A stretch of 64,000 bases of DNA, taken from Symsagittifera roscoffensis (lineage: Eukaryota > Xenacoelomorpha > Acoela > Convolutidae). Shown in pieces: positions 47,745 to 60,900 of the stretch. The notes under the pieces are model-generated. The model was not told the DNA's origin. It searched no databases and saw only the letters and a list, made by a program, of their open reading frames with translations. Made by a program: the position numbers and the translations under genes. The stretch lies in contig NC_087068.1 of the NCBI RefSeq assembly GCF_963678635.1, positions 20,981,029 to 21,045,028 of the forward strand, given 5' to 3'. Position 1 is the stretch's first letter; every line of letters begins with the position of its first letter.

Positions 47745-48850
47745 TGAAAATTTGGAGAATTTTGTTAGTAATTAGTAGTTAAGTGCTTCACGTCATTTAG
47801 TAATTAGCATATGATTAATTAAGCGTAATATATTGGATTTTTTGATAATCTGTGGTTAGTTTTGTAAAATTAATTGAAATTTCATTCGTTTTAAGAATAT
47901 TTTCTTTTAAAGTGAACACAATTACAGACAAAATTATTCGGTTAAATGATACCGCTTTCCACTAATTTACATGTGTTTTTGTTGAAATCAAGCAAAAAAT
48001 ATTCCTATAGTAAATGAAGCAAAAATCAAAAATCTGCTTTCAACTAAATTGAAAGTTTTGGTACCAGAATTTTTCTGGATTTTTAATCGATCATTGATAT
48101 GATAGAGTTTTACGAGTGCATTTTTGTTCAAAGTGGAATAAATCTGAAAGTGGTAGGTCAAAAAGAAACCAAGAAAAGTTTAAGTTGACATCTTTTGACG
48201 AAACAAAATGTAGTACAATTCTTTAGAAGTTTTGATATCGTTTTGCCTCAATTAGGTTATAAGTTATAGATTGGGCAAAATATAGCATTAAAAGGTAATT
48301 TATTAGTAATTGAACGCAATTTAATAGATTTCTTGATGAACTGTGGTTAGTTTTGAAAAATAATGGAAAATTCACTTGTTTTAAGTATATTTTTTTAAGT
48401 GAACAAAACTCGAGACAAAAATATTCGGTTAACTGATACCGTTTTTCACTAAGCTACCTGTGTTTTTTGTTGAAATCAAGCAAAAAAAATCCTATACAAG
48501 AAAACAGAAGATGCACAAATCAGAAATAGAGTTGTACGAGTACATTGTTGGTTAAAATGGATTCAATCTGAATTTGGTAGATCAAGAAGAAACCAAGAAA
48601 CTCTTAAGTTGAAGCCTTTTGACAAAAAAATAGTTTAATTCTTTAGAAATTTTGAGATCATTTTGCCTCAATTTAGGTTATAAAATATAGATAAGGAAAT
48701 AATCAAGCATTCAAAATGTAAATTATTGCTAATTGAACCTCTTTTATTTTATTTTTGATTCAAATTTCCAAAAGTCTATCTGTATTTTTTGATAAAATCA
48801 TGCAAAAATAGTAACAAACCAAAACTCTGCTTTCAAGATACACATATTTT
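47745..48850. repeat. ~491-bp tandem repeat, two units plus a fragment
   Basis: CTGTGGTTAGTTTTG at 47850 recurs at 48341. Both are followed by TTAAGNATATTTTCTTT-like text, ATTCGGTTAANTGATACCG, and TTGAAATCAAGCAAAAAA. The third unit is partial (48715-48850). Further scattered similarity occurs near 49110 and 49660. No coding frame is shared. Confidence 0.75.
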
Positions 48851-49887
48851 AACTTTTGTTTCAAAACCCTATTATTATTGTTTTGCATTTTCTTTTTGAA
48901 AAAATTAGGGAAATTGATGGAATTTTTAAAGTTAGCTGATTAGACGTATAATCTCTCAAATGATATGAGAATTTTTATGAAGCGAATTAAAAAGACGTAC
49001 TGTGAAATTCCTAATTTTCCTGTGGTTTTGTTTTAGTTTTGTTTTTGTGAGAAAACTTGTTGGAACTGTATAGCTTTTGCTCAATTAAGTTCAATTTAAT
49101 TATAAAAAAAACTGATAAACTGATACAGTTTGTAGCTAGATTTTGTTTTCTGAGCAAATCTTTTGTATAAAAGGTTGTCCTTTTCGAAAATTTTACAAAT
49201 GTCATAATTTAAGAATTGGGTTTCTTTGCCTGTTTCTGCTAGTTTTTCTGTAAATAAAACTACCAGAGGCTTGTACTAGACAAAAAACATCGAAAGTTTT
49301 CCGAGAAAAAAACAACAGATTTGTTTTTGTTTCATTCACAAAACTTTTTGTAAAAATACATTTATATATTCGTATTTCTACAATGTGCTTATGAAATCTT
49401 TTTTTGAATGTTTTAAATGGTTCTAACGCCCTCTCATTTAAATTTTTTAGAGAATTTTGGTCAAAAGCCCAAAACGAAAATACTTTTACACTACCATGCG
49501 AAAAAGATAATGATTAATCATAACAAAAATTTTGTTTGGTAAAATACTTACAGTAACATTTTACAAGAGAGTTTGTCTCTGTTGAAGCCAAAATGTACAA
49601 AAAAGAACAAGTTTTAGACAATTGCAGTTCTAAATTCACATGCGCCTTTAAATTACTCGGTCAAGTGATACTATTTTCCACATAGATCGCCAAGTTTTTA
49701 CTGAACTTTCATGAAAAATGAGTCCAAAAGCGAAAACATATTTAAAGCAGAAAGCCAGAGCAACCTTAAATAACAAATTTTCCACTGAAAATTCACAATA
49801 AATTATGCTGAGAAGCAAAAAATAGTGTTTACTTAAGAAGAAGCTTTGGTTTCATTTCATCCAGATTCTGATTTCACACTCTTTTTT

Positions 49888-50145
49888 GGTTATTTTAGCA
49901 TTAAAAAGTTCATTTTATATCAGTGATCGTAAACTTAGTATAATTGACGTGAAACACTTCTCAGAAATTAAGTGAACATCTGTCTATACTTTTCAGAACT
50001 TTTCTCAAAATTTTTAGGTTATTTTAGCATTAAAAAAAGTTCACTTCACACCAGTGATCTTAAACTTAGTATAATTGACGTGAAACACTTCTCAGAAACT
50101 CAGTGAAATTCAGTCCCATACTTCAAAAACTGTACTTCAATTGTT
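49888..50145. repeat. 129-bp tandem duplication
   Basis: GGTTATTTTAGCATTAAAAA starts at 49888 and again at 50017. Both continue to CTTAGTATAATTGACGTGAA and ACACTTCTCAGAAA with only scattered differences. It lies in the long RNF213-like intron. Confidence 0.85.
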
Positions 50146-50559
50146 TCAGCTAATCTGATCCTTGTTTTTGTATTCACAACACTAAATAACACGCATTTTT
50201 GCGTGAATTCGATCTAATTTTATCGTTTTTCTTTTTTGGTGGAAAAAATAAGAAAAAATAAGAAAAAAAAATTAAAAAAATAAGAAAATTAACAACAATT
50301 CAATCAAAATGGTTTCCATTTTAAAATTTTAACGTAATTTTGACTTAGCTTCTTACGTTAACATGGAAACAATTAAAAAATTTGCCAAAAACTTGTGATT
50401 TTTAAAATTTTTCCAAAAAAAAAACATACCATCTGAAACTTACCACCCGAAAATCTGATACGATAGAACGTTGAGAAATCTGTTTCCTAATTCAATACAT
50501 GGGACTTTGAACTTTCCTGTTTGGAATTTTAAACCTTGCTGTATCGCAAACTCAGGCGC

Positions 50560-50895
50560 TAATTTTTTTTTTGTTATTCATCATCTTATCACCCAAAACT
50601 CTGAACAGTATAACCTATCTTGATACATTGGGAAATCTGTTCTCTTTCTTAAGACATCAAATTCCCATTACCAATCTTAATACATAGGTGAATCAATACA
50701 CTATCTTATTACATGGAAAAACTGGCACCGATAAACCTACAATATAAAACTTATAACTGAAACCTATAACCTGTCCTAATACATTGGGAAACAAATTCCC
50801 TATCCTAAATCATTGGGAAACCTATTCCCTATGTTAATACATAGGTTGAGGACCGGATGCTCTGTAACCTAAGTTAATACATGGGCACTTCTCAA
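50560..50895 (-). repeat. Array of CCTATCTTAATACAT-type units (repeat R end, inverted)
   Basis: Repeated CCTATCTTGATACATTGGG, CCTAATACATTGGGAAAC and ATGTTAATACATAGG units are seen. This is the reverse orientation of 46745-47160 and 62095-62430. It ends with GAGGACCGGATGCTCTGTAA, a phrase also found at 46034 and 15434. Confidence 0.7.
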
Positions 50896-51990
50896 TTTGG
50901 TCTATGAAATAACTTGAATTTTTTCAAAGTTTCGTCGATTTAATGGCTCCATTTGAAAGCATAAAAAGTTTGCCGCCAATCGATTCTTGCGTAGGAAAAC
51001 TTCAACTTTTCGGAATACATTCGGTCTAAAAACAACTTGAGTTGTTTTTGAAGATTCCATCGCTTGATTGGCTTCTTAAGATATTTCCTAAAATGTTTGC
51101 CCATGAAATAAATTGAAACATTGAGCTGATTCGCTTATTGAACCAACTTGAAATGTTTCGAAGTTTTACCCCTTGAAAGGCTTCAATAGAAAAAATATAA
51201 ATTTTCTTATCCGACTCCCATCGTGATTAGCTTGAACATTTCAGAGTTTCATGTCTTGAATAGCTTGCTGAAGAAAAATCATTTTTGCACGCCAATTTGG
51301 TCTGTAACATATAAAAATAGTTCAAAGTTTCGGAGATTGAAATGGCTGCCTATGATAAATTACTTTTATGCGAACCGATTCTGCCTATGAAATAACTTGA
51401 ACTGTTTCAAAGTTTTATCGGTTGAAAAACGTCTATAGAAAATTTATAATTTTTCGTCATCCGATTCCTGGTATAGTTGTGCAGTTTCATGGCCCGAATA
51501 GTTTGCCTGAGAAAAATCATTTGTCGCAAACCAATTCGGTCTATGAAATAACTTGAAAAGCTTACAAATTTTATTGGTTGATGGCTCCAATTGGAAACCT
51601 AAAATTTTTCGACATCCAAATTTTTCGTGAATTAACATGAAATAGTTCAAGGTTTAATAGCTTACTTTTAAAAGAAGCCCGAAATAATTTGAAAATTTTA
51701 AAATTTTTCTTGCTTACGGTGTTACTTGAAATAATTTGAAAAATTTTTAAGTTTCCTTGCTTGAATAGCTTGCGCAAGAAAACTAAAGTTACTCGGAACA
51801 CAATTTTTGGTCTAAAAATCAATTGGAAATGTATTAAATTAGCTTATAAAGAAATCAGTTTTCGTGGACTGATTCGCTTTTTGAAATAAACTTTTTGAAA
51901 TAAACATTTCAAAGTTTCATAATTTGAATTGCTTGCTTCGAAAAACTTGAATCGCTTGATCAGAATAACCAAATTTTTGCAAGCCGATTG
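50895..51990. repeat. Degenerate ~80-bp satellite array 2
   Basis: This uses the same unit as 44650-46740: TCTATGAAATAACTTGAA, TTTCAAAGTTT, TTGATGGCTCC or GAATAGCTTGC, then CGAACCGATTC. The two arrays are separated by the R-type arrays and the 491-bp repeats. Frames at 51444-51822 come from the repeat. Confidence 0.8.
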
Positions 51991-53929
51991 ATCATGGGAG
52001 ACACGCTTGCTAGTTAACATTAACCTGGTAAAATTTCTGAAGTCGTTGCAGCAAACTATCATGAATAAGGACAGTTTGTTGAAGGAGAGACTTTTTTGAT
52101 TCTGAAACCCGTAGTCAGGTTGTCGATTGGATTTCATTTAATGAATAGCTATAATAGTGGTACAAAGTTTCCATCTGTAGTAGTTGAAATAAAATAATTC
52201 AATTAAGAAAAACATAAAAATCTCATAGATTTTCTAATTTTATGTTTTTTTTCCTGACAATAAGAGGTGCTTCAATCAGTTAATTTTATGAAATGAGATG
52301 TTGATAGCTATTATTACGCAAAAATATAGAAAAACTAGAAAGCATGGTCAATATTTTGCTCACGTTTTTGTTTAAATAAGGCTGAAACTAGAAACATGCG
52401 TTGACTGTTTGATAATTTTGTAATCCAAAGCACAGCCGTGAAGACCTCGATATAATACGACCATTGCTCATCTATGTATGGGTTATTCTTGACTTGCCTT
52501 AATTTTCCATTACCAAAAAATGGCAAATTGATAATAACTCAGAAAACAACAGAAATGAACCTCGGATAAAAACTATATCACCGTGATTGATTTTAAAAAT
52601 AAAGCAAACGGACTTTCAATCATAACAGCACGTGCCTATCTTACTTTAAAAAGTTTGATTGTTTTGGGTATTGTACCGATTTTCGAGCGTGCCGTTTTGA
52701 ATTAGCAATTTTAAATTTTACTCAGCTCGAAGCGCCTCGCATCTGTTTCAGTTTCAGTTGCATATGTGATTAAAAAACTCAATCATAATTGCACTAACAG
52801 CTGTATGCTAAGGTTTATTTTTCGCTTTTTGTCATTGCATTTGAAATTAGATGTAAGACCGTTCATTTAATAAAATATGAAACTTAATTTTTACTTGAAT
52901 GGGTATTATAAAAGAGTCGATGAATGTACTTCAGACTCTTATAAATGTCGTGATGATATATATTTTTATAGTATTTTTTCAAGAAACGTCTTTTAACATT
53001 GTATCAACAAAAGAATTGCGTTCATACTTATAAATGCACGAGGAATGCCCTTTGCTTTTTGAGCAAAAGCTTTTCATCGAAAAGTGTATATGCTTTTTGA
53101 ATGTTCAGTTCACATCTATTTGCTAGAAGGCAGTTAAAATTCTCTCTCCAATTATGGAAGCCGAAATGGTCATAACAAACGTGGTCGATTTCTAGTTTCG
53201 ATTGTAGAATTTAGTTTTTAGATTTCCCAGCGGAATAACAAACTTTCCTTGTAATCCAGTTTTTTAAACTTGGGTTAAATTTATCAAACAAATGAAGAAC
53301 TTATTGAAAAATAAAATTCAAAAAACTCTAAGCTAATCAGGTGAACAATTAAGCCACTAAGCAGGACTAAATTTTCAACAATCATTTATTTTATATTTGC
53401 AACAGATTAAAATTGCAAGTTCAGTCCTTCACTGATTCACTTATTCTAGCCCTATAAACAGAAAAACTTATGCAGATTTCTTCGTCACAAATACAATTTC
53501 TTAAATGTAAAATTCAACCCTACGCCATAGGTCCTTCCCGAAACTTCGTGCCGTGGTCAGATTATAAACTACACCACTTGATAACACTTCAGAAAACAGT
53601 TTGAATAAAATCGGTGTTTTCATTATTTTTTCTAATTTTGATTCGAATCATTGAACGCAACGAATAGGTTTTACTCATAAAAGCAGTAATTATTTTTTTA
53701 TTTTGACTATTCAGTAGGGTTTCTTAAGTTTCAGTTGAAAAATTGACAATTCAACTTATTCGTAAACTGACAATAATTCAACAATTAATACAAAATGAAT
53801 ATATGTTTTTTGCAAAAGGGCAGGAGGACTAGACAATATTTGTCAATTGGTTTCACAGTGAAAATTTTTGTGTAAGAATGAAAAAGTCTGAGCGCGATTG
53901 TAAATATTTCAAATTGAAATGCTTTGCGG

Positions 53930-55290
53930 TTTTAAAAAATTAAACTTGATTGCTCGTATAGCAGGGCAAAGCACTGACTGCCCCTAAATAGTTGTCAAAT
54001 GGATGTTTTTAAATCAAGAGTAATATGTGAGTAGTACAAAATTAATACAACCTATTAGCTCAATTCAATTTGGAACAATTTTATGAGAGTAGACAAACTT
54101 GCCTCAATTCAATCTGGAACAATTTTATGAGAGTAGACAAACCAGCGAAACATAAACCGACCAAAATTGCGCAGGGTATAAAAATCAGCTCAAAACTTAC
54201 GTCACATATATGAAATGTTCAAGACTCTCGTAAATATTACAAAATTGCTATATAACTATTGATTAACAGTTACGAATTTTCGGCTGGTTTACTTTAGCTT
54301 ATATGCCACCAATTGTTTATTTGCAAAAACCTAGCTAAAATTGCAAAAAACAATCAAAGGTAGTATATCTTATTTACATTTGAACATGGTAGTCGACATA
54401 TTCAATTGGGCGAAAAAAAATTGGCAAAAACAATGCTTTTGATCGCAGAAAAATGACTGAATAAAAAGCCTACTCTAAGGATAAACAAGGGTGCTCGTAT
54501 AACACTGGTAGAACGGTGGAAGCAGGGCCGGGTGCTAAAAACCACAAGTTTTATTATTTAGAGAATGGTTATCAAATAATTTTAAAATGAGAAGTCAATA
54601 TTTTTTTAAATTAATTTCGCGCGTGATATTGTATTAATAAGAGCCATTTGCTTGCTTAGTTCAGTTTGAAATGATTTAATCTGCCGCTTACGCTGTAATG
54701 GAAGGAAACATTTTTGCAATAATTATCACTATTTAAATTATAGTGTCTAAGTATTCCCACCTCAAACACTTTTTAAATTTGTCAAAAAAATTATAGTAGA
54801 AGTATCTTTTTAATTCTGAGCCCCATGCAGCAATAATTTTCAGATGCTTTTAAAAAATACTTCCAAAAATGCTTAGTTTCAAAGACAAAAATTGTCTGGA
54901 GGAAAAATCACCCCGGCGTAAATATTATGAACTTTCTACTATAATCGGAAAAATAATCCGCAGTTTTTTGAAAGTCAGAACAAGCACAAAGTGATAAATT
55001 TTTTGTCTATCTGGACAAAATTAAGTTAATTAATTTACATTTTTTCTCTGACTCTCAAAAAAAGTGACGGTATTTTTTTTATTGGAATAATTTTTCCTCC
55101 AAACACTTTTTGAATTTTCAATTAGTAGTGTTTTACGGGATTTGCCTTCGAAAGCTAAAATTTAAAAAAAATAAATTTTCAAACTTGTATCAGTTTTGCA
55201 GTATGCAGGATTGAAAATTGCCATTTCGTCCAATTTGGAATGAATAATTGTTCCAGATAAGCATTGATATTTGCTGAGTATATCACTTTG
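53930..55290. repeat. Decayed pieces of the ~570-bp repeat family
   Basis: TTGCTCGTATAGCAGGGCAA at 53950 matches the end of the 56755 copy. GCCGCTTACGCTGTAATGG near 54683, CACCCCGGCGTAAATATT near 54910 and TTGCCATTTCGTCCAATTTGG near 55215 match its interior. Orientation is mixed, so this is a rearranged patchwork. Confidence 0.55.
54059..54146. repeat. 44-bp tandem duplication
   Basis: CTCAATTCAATTTGGAACAA...GAGAGTAGACAAAC starts at 54059 and again at 54103 with one or two changes. A recent local slippage event. Confidence 0.85.
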
Positions 55291-56420
55291 AACTGTTTGA
55301 AGAATAATTTTTTCTAAAATTTTCAGCTTTTAAATTTTTTCCAACTTAAGCATTTTTTAAAATTGAAAACCAAAGGCGTTTAAGTGTTTAACGTCTAAAA
55401 TCTGGCTTTATACGTTCCAAGGATTTTTGTCTCAAATTTGATACAGTGCTCATTTTGTGTAATCGCATAAATGATTAACCAGCCAGAATGAAGATCTGTG
55501 AGTTTTGGGTAAAATTTGGGTTCACCTTATCAATCCAAAGGCCTGAAAATTTTGCAGCGCAAAACGTTAGGGGTTTCGAGGAAAGGTCAACAAAATTATT
55601 TTTGAATGAAACGAAGGCCGTACACACTTTTGCAAAGGTTTCGCATTACTCATTTTTAAATGCAGAAAATCTTGCAAAATTTTGCACAATGCGAAACGAA
55701 AAAAAAGTGGAAAAAATTCATTTTATATATATTTTGTAGTTGTTCTGTAACCCATTATCTTGGATTTCAAATGAATTAAAATGCATTATAAATTTTCAGA
55801 AAAAAATGGATTTAAATCGATTTTTTTGTCCAATTTTGTGGTCTAAGCTTAATATGAGAATCGATTATATTGACAATGTTTAAGACCACAAAAAATAGAT
55901 TATAATCAATTTTTATCATTTTTCTTAGATTCGAATCGGATCAGTGTTTAAGAGAACTGATTGAATTCTTTTTTTTCAAAAGTCTGCTCGGCCAAACAAG
56001 GATGTCGTATACTTTAAACAAGAAGGTGAAGGGATCAAATATCCTTTTAACGAATAGGATTCCTAAGCCTTACTGTTGATGGAATTTTTGGTCGAACGGC
56101 GATCTCTGAAAATCAAAATGTCTCTACTGAAAAAAAGCTTAGATGTTTCATATCAGAACATCTAGAGATAATTGAGAAGGTTCATTATATCTTAAACATT
56201 TTGACTTTTACCTTTAATATTACTTCACCCAGGAGGAAAAAATACCGAAACTGTTCACCTAAGTAGTGGATGTTGCGGTTGCACCACTTAACAATTGATC
56301 GCTCGGCTTGGTCTTTTGAAATTTTGAAGCTTTTTGTAAGTTTGTAGATTTTGCGTTTTACGCTGCATTATCAAACATTTAATCATCAGAATAAACTTAG
56401 ATTGCTTTGTATTTTTCTAG

Positions 56421-56546
56421 GTGAGCGAGAACGTAGATGAGCTTCTGTTTAAAATGTGTGTACTAGGAGGTCTGTCAGATGAGAGAGGCAAACTCTTTCT
56501 GACCAAGGCCAATTTCTTCATCGCGATCGAAATTCTCACACCCCAG
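56421..56546 (+). CDS. RNF213-like: RNF213-like exon following the P-loop exon
   Basis: This 42-codon, phase 0-0 exon sits between TTTTTCTAG and GTAAGA. It reads VSENVDELLFKMCVLGGL and then NFFIAIEILTPQ, which continues the IIHLDVSPN end of the previous exon and fits the AAA module pattern (LFKL..LG.L.D..G....) of RNF213. Frame, splice sites and similarity agree, although the intron before it is 14.6 kb. The following exon is not recognisable before the window ends, so the gene runs on beyond 64000. Confidence 0.82.
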
Positions 56547-56754
56547 GTAAGATTTTCCTTCGATATTATTTCTGCTTATCTGTTTCTTTTTCTAGAAAAA
56601 ATATTTGACAAACATGTGTAAAACGTATACTTTCTGTTTTTCCAAGCCCAGCATTTTGGAAACAAACCAGGTCATAAAGGAAACGAAACTCTTAAGAATT
56701 TATCTTCTTTTAGAAGAGAATCAGAAAATCTAATTCTCATATCATGCAAGCAAG

Positions 56755-57325
56755 AAATAACAAGACTGCTCGTATCAGGGCAAAGCCCTGAGTGTTCAGA
56801 CTGCCGTTAAGGTTTATGGAGCAGCAGTAATAACATTTAAAAAATTAAGTGAAATGAAATAAAATAAAACGAAAATTTTTTTTTCTAAAAATTGAATTTT
56901 TTATGAAAATCATCCCCCCACACGCCATATAAAGTACAAAAAGAGAGATTTCATTCCTTGTAACAATCTAACTATGGCAAATAAGCTTCGATCACCAGTT
57001 TGAAACGATTTTTAAGACGGATTGAATTTCCGCTTACGCGTTAATAGCGCGAATTATATCGCGCGTTAATTGTCCCAAATTGGTAAAATGGCCAAAATGG
57101 CAATCTTTAAACCATCATAACTTTACGAAAAATGATCACAGCTGAAATATCTTTTCAAATTTAAGCTCAGTACAACAATGCCTTTTGAATGATATAAAAA
57201 AATTCCGTCAAAAATGGCTAGTTAAAAAGTCGAAATTTGTCCGAAGAGAAAAAAAAACCCACCCCGGGCACAAATATTCCGTTACTTTCGTATCGAAAGT
57301 CGGAACAAAAATCATGTTTTCGAAT
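56755..57325 (-). repeat. ~570-bp dispersed repeat, inverted partner of 43085-43655
   Basis: It reads on the + strand from AAGACTGCTCGTATCAGGGC through TTACGCGTTAATAGCGCG and CAAAATGGCAATCTTTAAAC to TACTTTCG..ATCGAAAGTCGGAAC. This is the reverse complement order of 43085-43655. It lies about 200 bp downstream of the third RNF213-like exon. CAGGGCAAAGCCCTG at about 56777 is itself a small palindrome. Confidence 0.85.
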
Positions 57326-59639
57326 AATTTTACAAGATATTGCCTTCCAAGCTGCATTTCAGATGTATTCAAACAACTAAGTTTTCATGAATCTTACACC
57401 ATGTGCATAGCGTAGTGTGATAGTACGATGTAATTTTTTTCTGAGTTGATACGTTTTGGATTCTCAATTGAACTGAAAAATTACCTGTTTCAGACAATAG
57501 AACCAAAATTAAAAACTCAATTCAGAAATTTCTTAACTCAATATACAGATTGTAGATTTGCATATCTTTACAGGAACTTGGTTTTATAAATTCTAGTTTT
57601 AAAATGAAAGTCAGTGTGTTGCCTTAGAATTTTTAGATTATCAAAAACAAATTATTCTAGCAAAAAATTAGTTTTTGTGCATTTTAAAGCTACCGTTTTT
57701 TGCGACTCTCTCGCTTTTGCGAATTTTTTGTGGATTTGTAGCAACGTCTTTTTTCAGGAAAATTCGAAATCTTGTAAAATCCTTATAAAATTTAGTTTTT
57801 TCTAAAGCATGTGGAAAATTTAGAAACGGCCTACAATTTATGCATTTCAAGTAATCATGACAATACTCAAGTTTGTCTTTTTTCTCCCATTTTAATTTAT
57901 ACTTCATAATAAGCCGTAGATAATGTTTCCAAAAATCATGCAAGTGGGTCATTTCTGCGGGTGTCTCATATCATGAAGGAAAACTAATGCAGCGCTCTCC
58001 GGTTCAAGATAATGCTGCTAATTGTCAAGTCAAAACAAATAACGTTGAAGAATTATAATTTATTCAAACTACCAAAAAATGTCCTGCTCAATTTGACTAG
58101 AATATTGATTCTCACTGTATTTTTATCAGTTACACAAGGTATGAATGCTTTTTCATTGACCGAAATGGTTTTTGCGCTAAGCGAAGTTATCATAATCATA
58201 TCCAACGTTGTGATAACAAATTATCAAATCAGAGAATGTTTTCTTTTCAAGTTTTGGTCTGCTTGTCGTGTTTTGAACTTGAAGATTTCAAGAAATTTTT
58301 ATCGAAAAATATTATAATGTCAAACACAAATGTCAAAAAATATACAGTTAGACATGAAACATAAAGCAACCGGAAAATATAAGTAAATATAATCAGAATA
58401 CACCACAATAAAAAAACTAGAAGAGCATAGAGTTGTAATCCTCAAATTCAAAAGAAGCAATTCGGGCTACTAGTTATGGAAAATAAATTTACTACCAGAT
58501 TTAATAGAAGGAATCTTGATTGAAAATTTCTGAACTTCGCTGGTGTTTAGCGCTCTTTACACACAGTAAATATATCCTGGGATCTTGGTAGTTTTTTTCT
58601 GTTTTTTGTTCCTTCGAAGTTATTTCTTTTTAAATTAAGCTCGTTTCATTTTCCAAATACTACCTCTTTTGATAGGTGAATTATGATTTGACAAACAAAT
58701 CTGTAAGGAAATTGCCATTAGTTTTCGATACTACCGAGCACAGTTGACAATATCTTGGAATATCCAAAATCTTAAAAATTGTTACAATAAACAAAATCGC
58801 TTCCGCGAACAACAGCTTTTGAATGTCTACTTTGGTAACCTCAGGCTCCGGCGAGACTGATTTCGGTTTTCAAAAGTTTCTCAGAAAAAAAAGCGTTTCT
58901 TTCATCGTATGAAAAAAAAATGTATAGGCACTACCTTGTCAATTTTTGTTCATTTAGTATGCACAACTATTTTGACATTGAGTTAAATCTGATTTTTAGT
59001 ATCGACAACCTTAATAAATCACGAGAATGCTTTAACAACTTTGTTCATTGGCAATTACAAACAATAAATTTTACAGTAAGCTGATTTGACATTTTTTATT
59101 GAACACGACTGATCTGATTCAACTCAATGGACGTTCGTCGTGACACTAAAAAAATTAATTACTTAAACAGACAAACAAAGTTATACATTTTTTTGCGTCA
59201 TCTTCTCAGTTGGCAATAAAAAAAGGTTTAAGACATTCGGTAGCAGACCTAAATACCAAAACTTCGGTTTTATTACTTTATTCTTTCACAGTTGTTCCAT
59301 TTCAACCATCATATCGTGATTATCATCTTCAGAAGCAGTCATTGAATAAAGCTTAACTCCTAAGAAAAACAAAACAAAAAACTGAATTAAGTTTCGTTCA
59401 TTTTTTTTGATTGTTTTGTAGACGTAGCAATTAAAATTGAGCATGTAAGTAAAAAAAATAGTTAAAAATTACAAGAAAGCAATTAAACTCTCTACGGACT
59501 CAAATACTGATGTTCGTCAGATGTGGATTTGTTAGCATAAGCTCTTCTTTCAATTTCAATAGATTTTTTTGGCTAGTAATCCTTAGAACAAAACTGATAA
59601 TTGAGCTATAGGAAATATTGATTCATCGCAAAACAATTT

Positions 59640-60900
59640 ACAGGCTGGACTTTAAAATGGAGCAATCAGCTTATGGTGAGCTCAGCAGCTCCTGAAAAAT
59701 TTGACGTTTCTAAGCAGAAGACCACTGTGATTGAAATTGTAACCCAAACTGCAAAAGAAAAACGATTTGGTGGTGGTCTTCACATTCAAAAAATCTCATA
59801 GAAGTGACTAAAAATTATAGAAGTAGTAGAAGCTCGGCAAAAATTGAAACATTCAAAAAAAAACAATCGTAACGAGAATTATAGCTGATTTGGTACATAT
59901 TAAAGCTACCCAATGCTCGCTGATTTTATTGAAAAGGAACTGTTGTTGATAATTTATCGGAAAGCTTTCGACCTAAATTTCAAATCAATTCTTTTGCTTA
60001 CTGAGTTTATGCTCAAAAAAACTGGTTACTGGGGCAATTTTTATGCATGACTCGTTTATTTGAGATATGAAAAACCTGTTCCTCTTGTTTCTTTTTCACA
60101 GTTTTAAATAAACAAACGTCTTAACTATCTTCCATGACATTACTCTTCCTGTCAATAGACTTATAACTTTGCAGATGAACAGTGACTAAGCCCACAAAAG
60201 TTTCACCGGATCAAATTTTTGTAGGAGCAAAGACAATAAAGACAATGCGGCAGTGGATTTAGCGCTCTGGTTGTTGATTTTGTTCTTTTTCACATAGCGT
60301 TTGCAAGGTAGAATGCTTACAGGATGGAAGATGAAATTGGGCAATAAGCTTATGATGAGTGCAGCGCTTGAAATAACTGACGTTGATAAGCAGAAGACCA
60401 TTGTGACTAAAATTATAACTCAATTTGCAAAAAAACTTGGTGGTGGCCATATTCAAAAGTTATCATTGACGGGACAAAAAATTAACGAACAAAAAAAATG
60501 GAAAAAATTAGACGTTCGAAAACGAGAGTTAGAGCTGTTACTTATGAGTTAGAGCTGTTAGATTCTTACCTATTGAAACTCTCAATTGCTCGCAGGTTTT
60601 ATTAGAAACAAACCGTTGTTGATAACTTCTCGGAAAGTTTTCGACCAAAGTTTAGGATCAGTTTTTACCTGATGAATTTATGCTCAAAAAAACTGGTGAC
60701 CGTGCTAATTTTTTTAGCATAAGTCGCTGATTCGAGATATGAAAAAACTGGTTCTTTTGTTTCTGATTCACCATTTTCAGTATTCAACTTCTTTAACTAT
60801 CTTTTGTGACTTTACCCTTCTTCAATGGATTTAAAACCTGGTAGATGGACAGTAACCAAGCGCAAAAAAGATTCACCAAACAAAATTTTGTAAGAGTAAA
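59640..60900 (+). repeat. Divergent ~670-bp tandem pair with coding-like similarity
   Basis: 59645-60230 and 60321-60900 match at an offset of about 670 bp over most of their length. Translated on the + strand both show LTGW, then a Val/Thr-Lys-Gln-Lys stretch, then GGG-HIQK. Copy 2 is open over 60301-60552 (83 codons), while copy 1 has stops. This suggests decay of a duplicated coding exon or mobile-element gene. I do not recognise the family. Confidence 0.5.

Larger units (their letters stand above)
41857..56420 (+). other. RNF213-like intron, 14.6 kb, repeat-filled
   Basis: Defined by GTAAGT at 41857 and TTTTTCTAG at 56420. It contains the repeats listed separately below, between unassigned AT-rich DNA. 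I see no gene within 41857-43084, 43656-44649, 52000-53930 or 55300-56420. Frames in it such as 45001-45189 and 55488-55739 are short and unrecognised. Confidence 0.75.

Noticed and set aside
58012-58317. 101-codon hydrophobic frame as a possible next exon or membrane protein
   Set aside because: It does not fit the expected continuation of the RNF213-like protein and has no clear splice borders or family signature.
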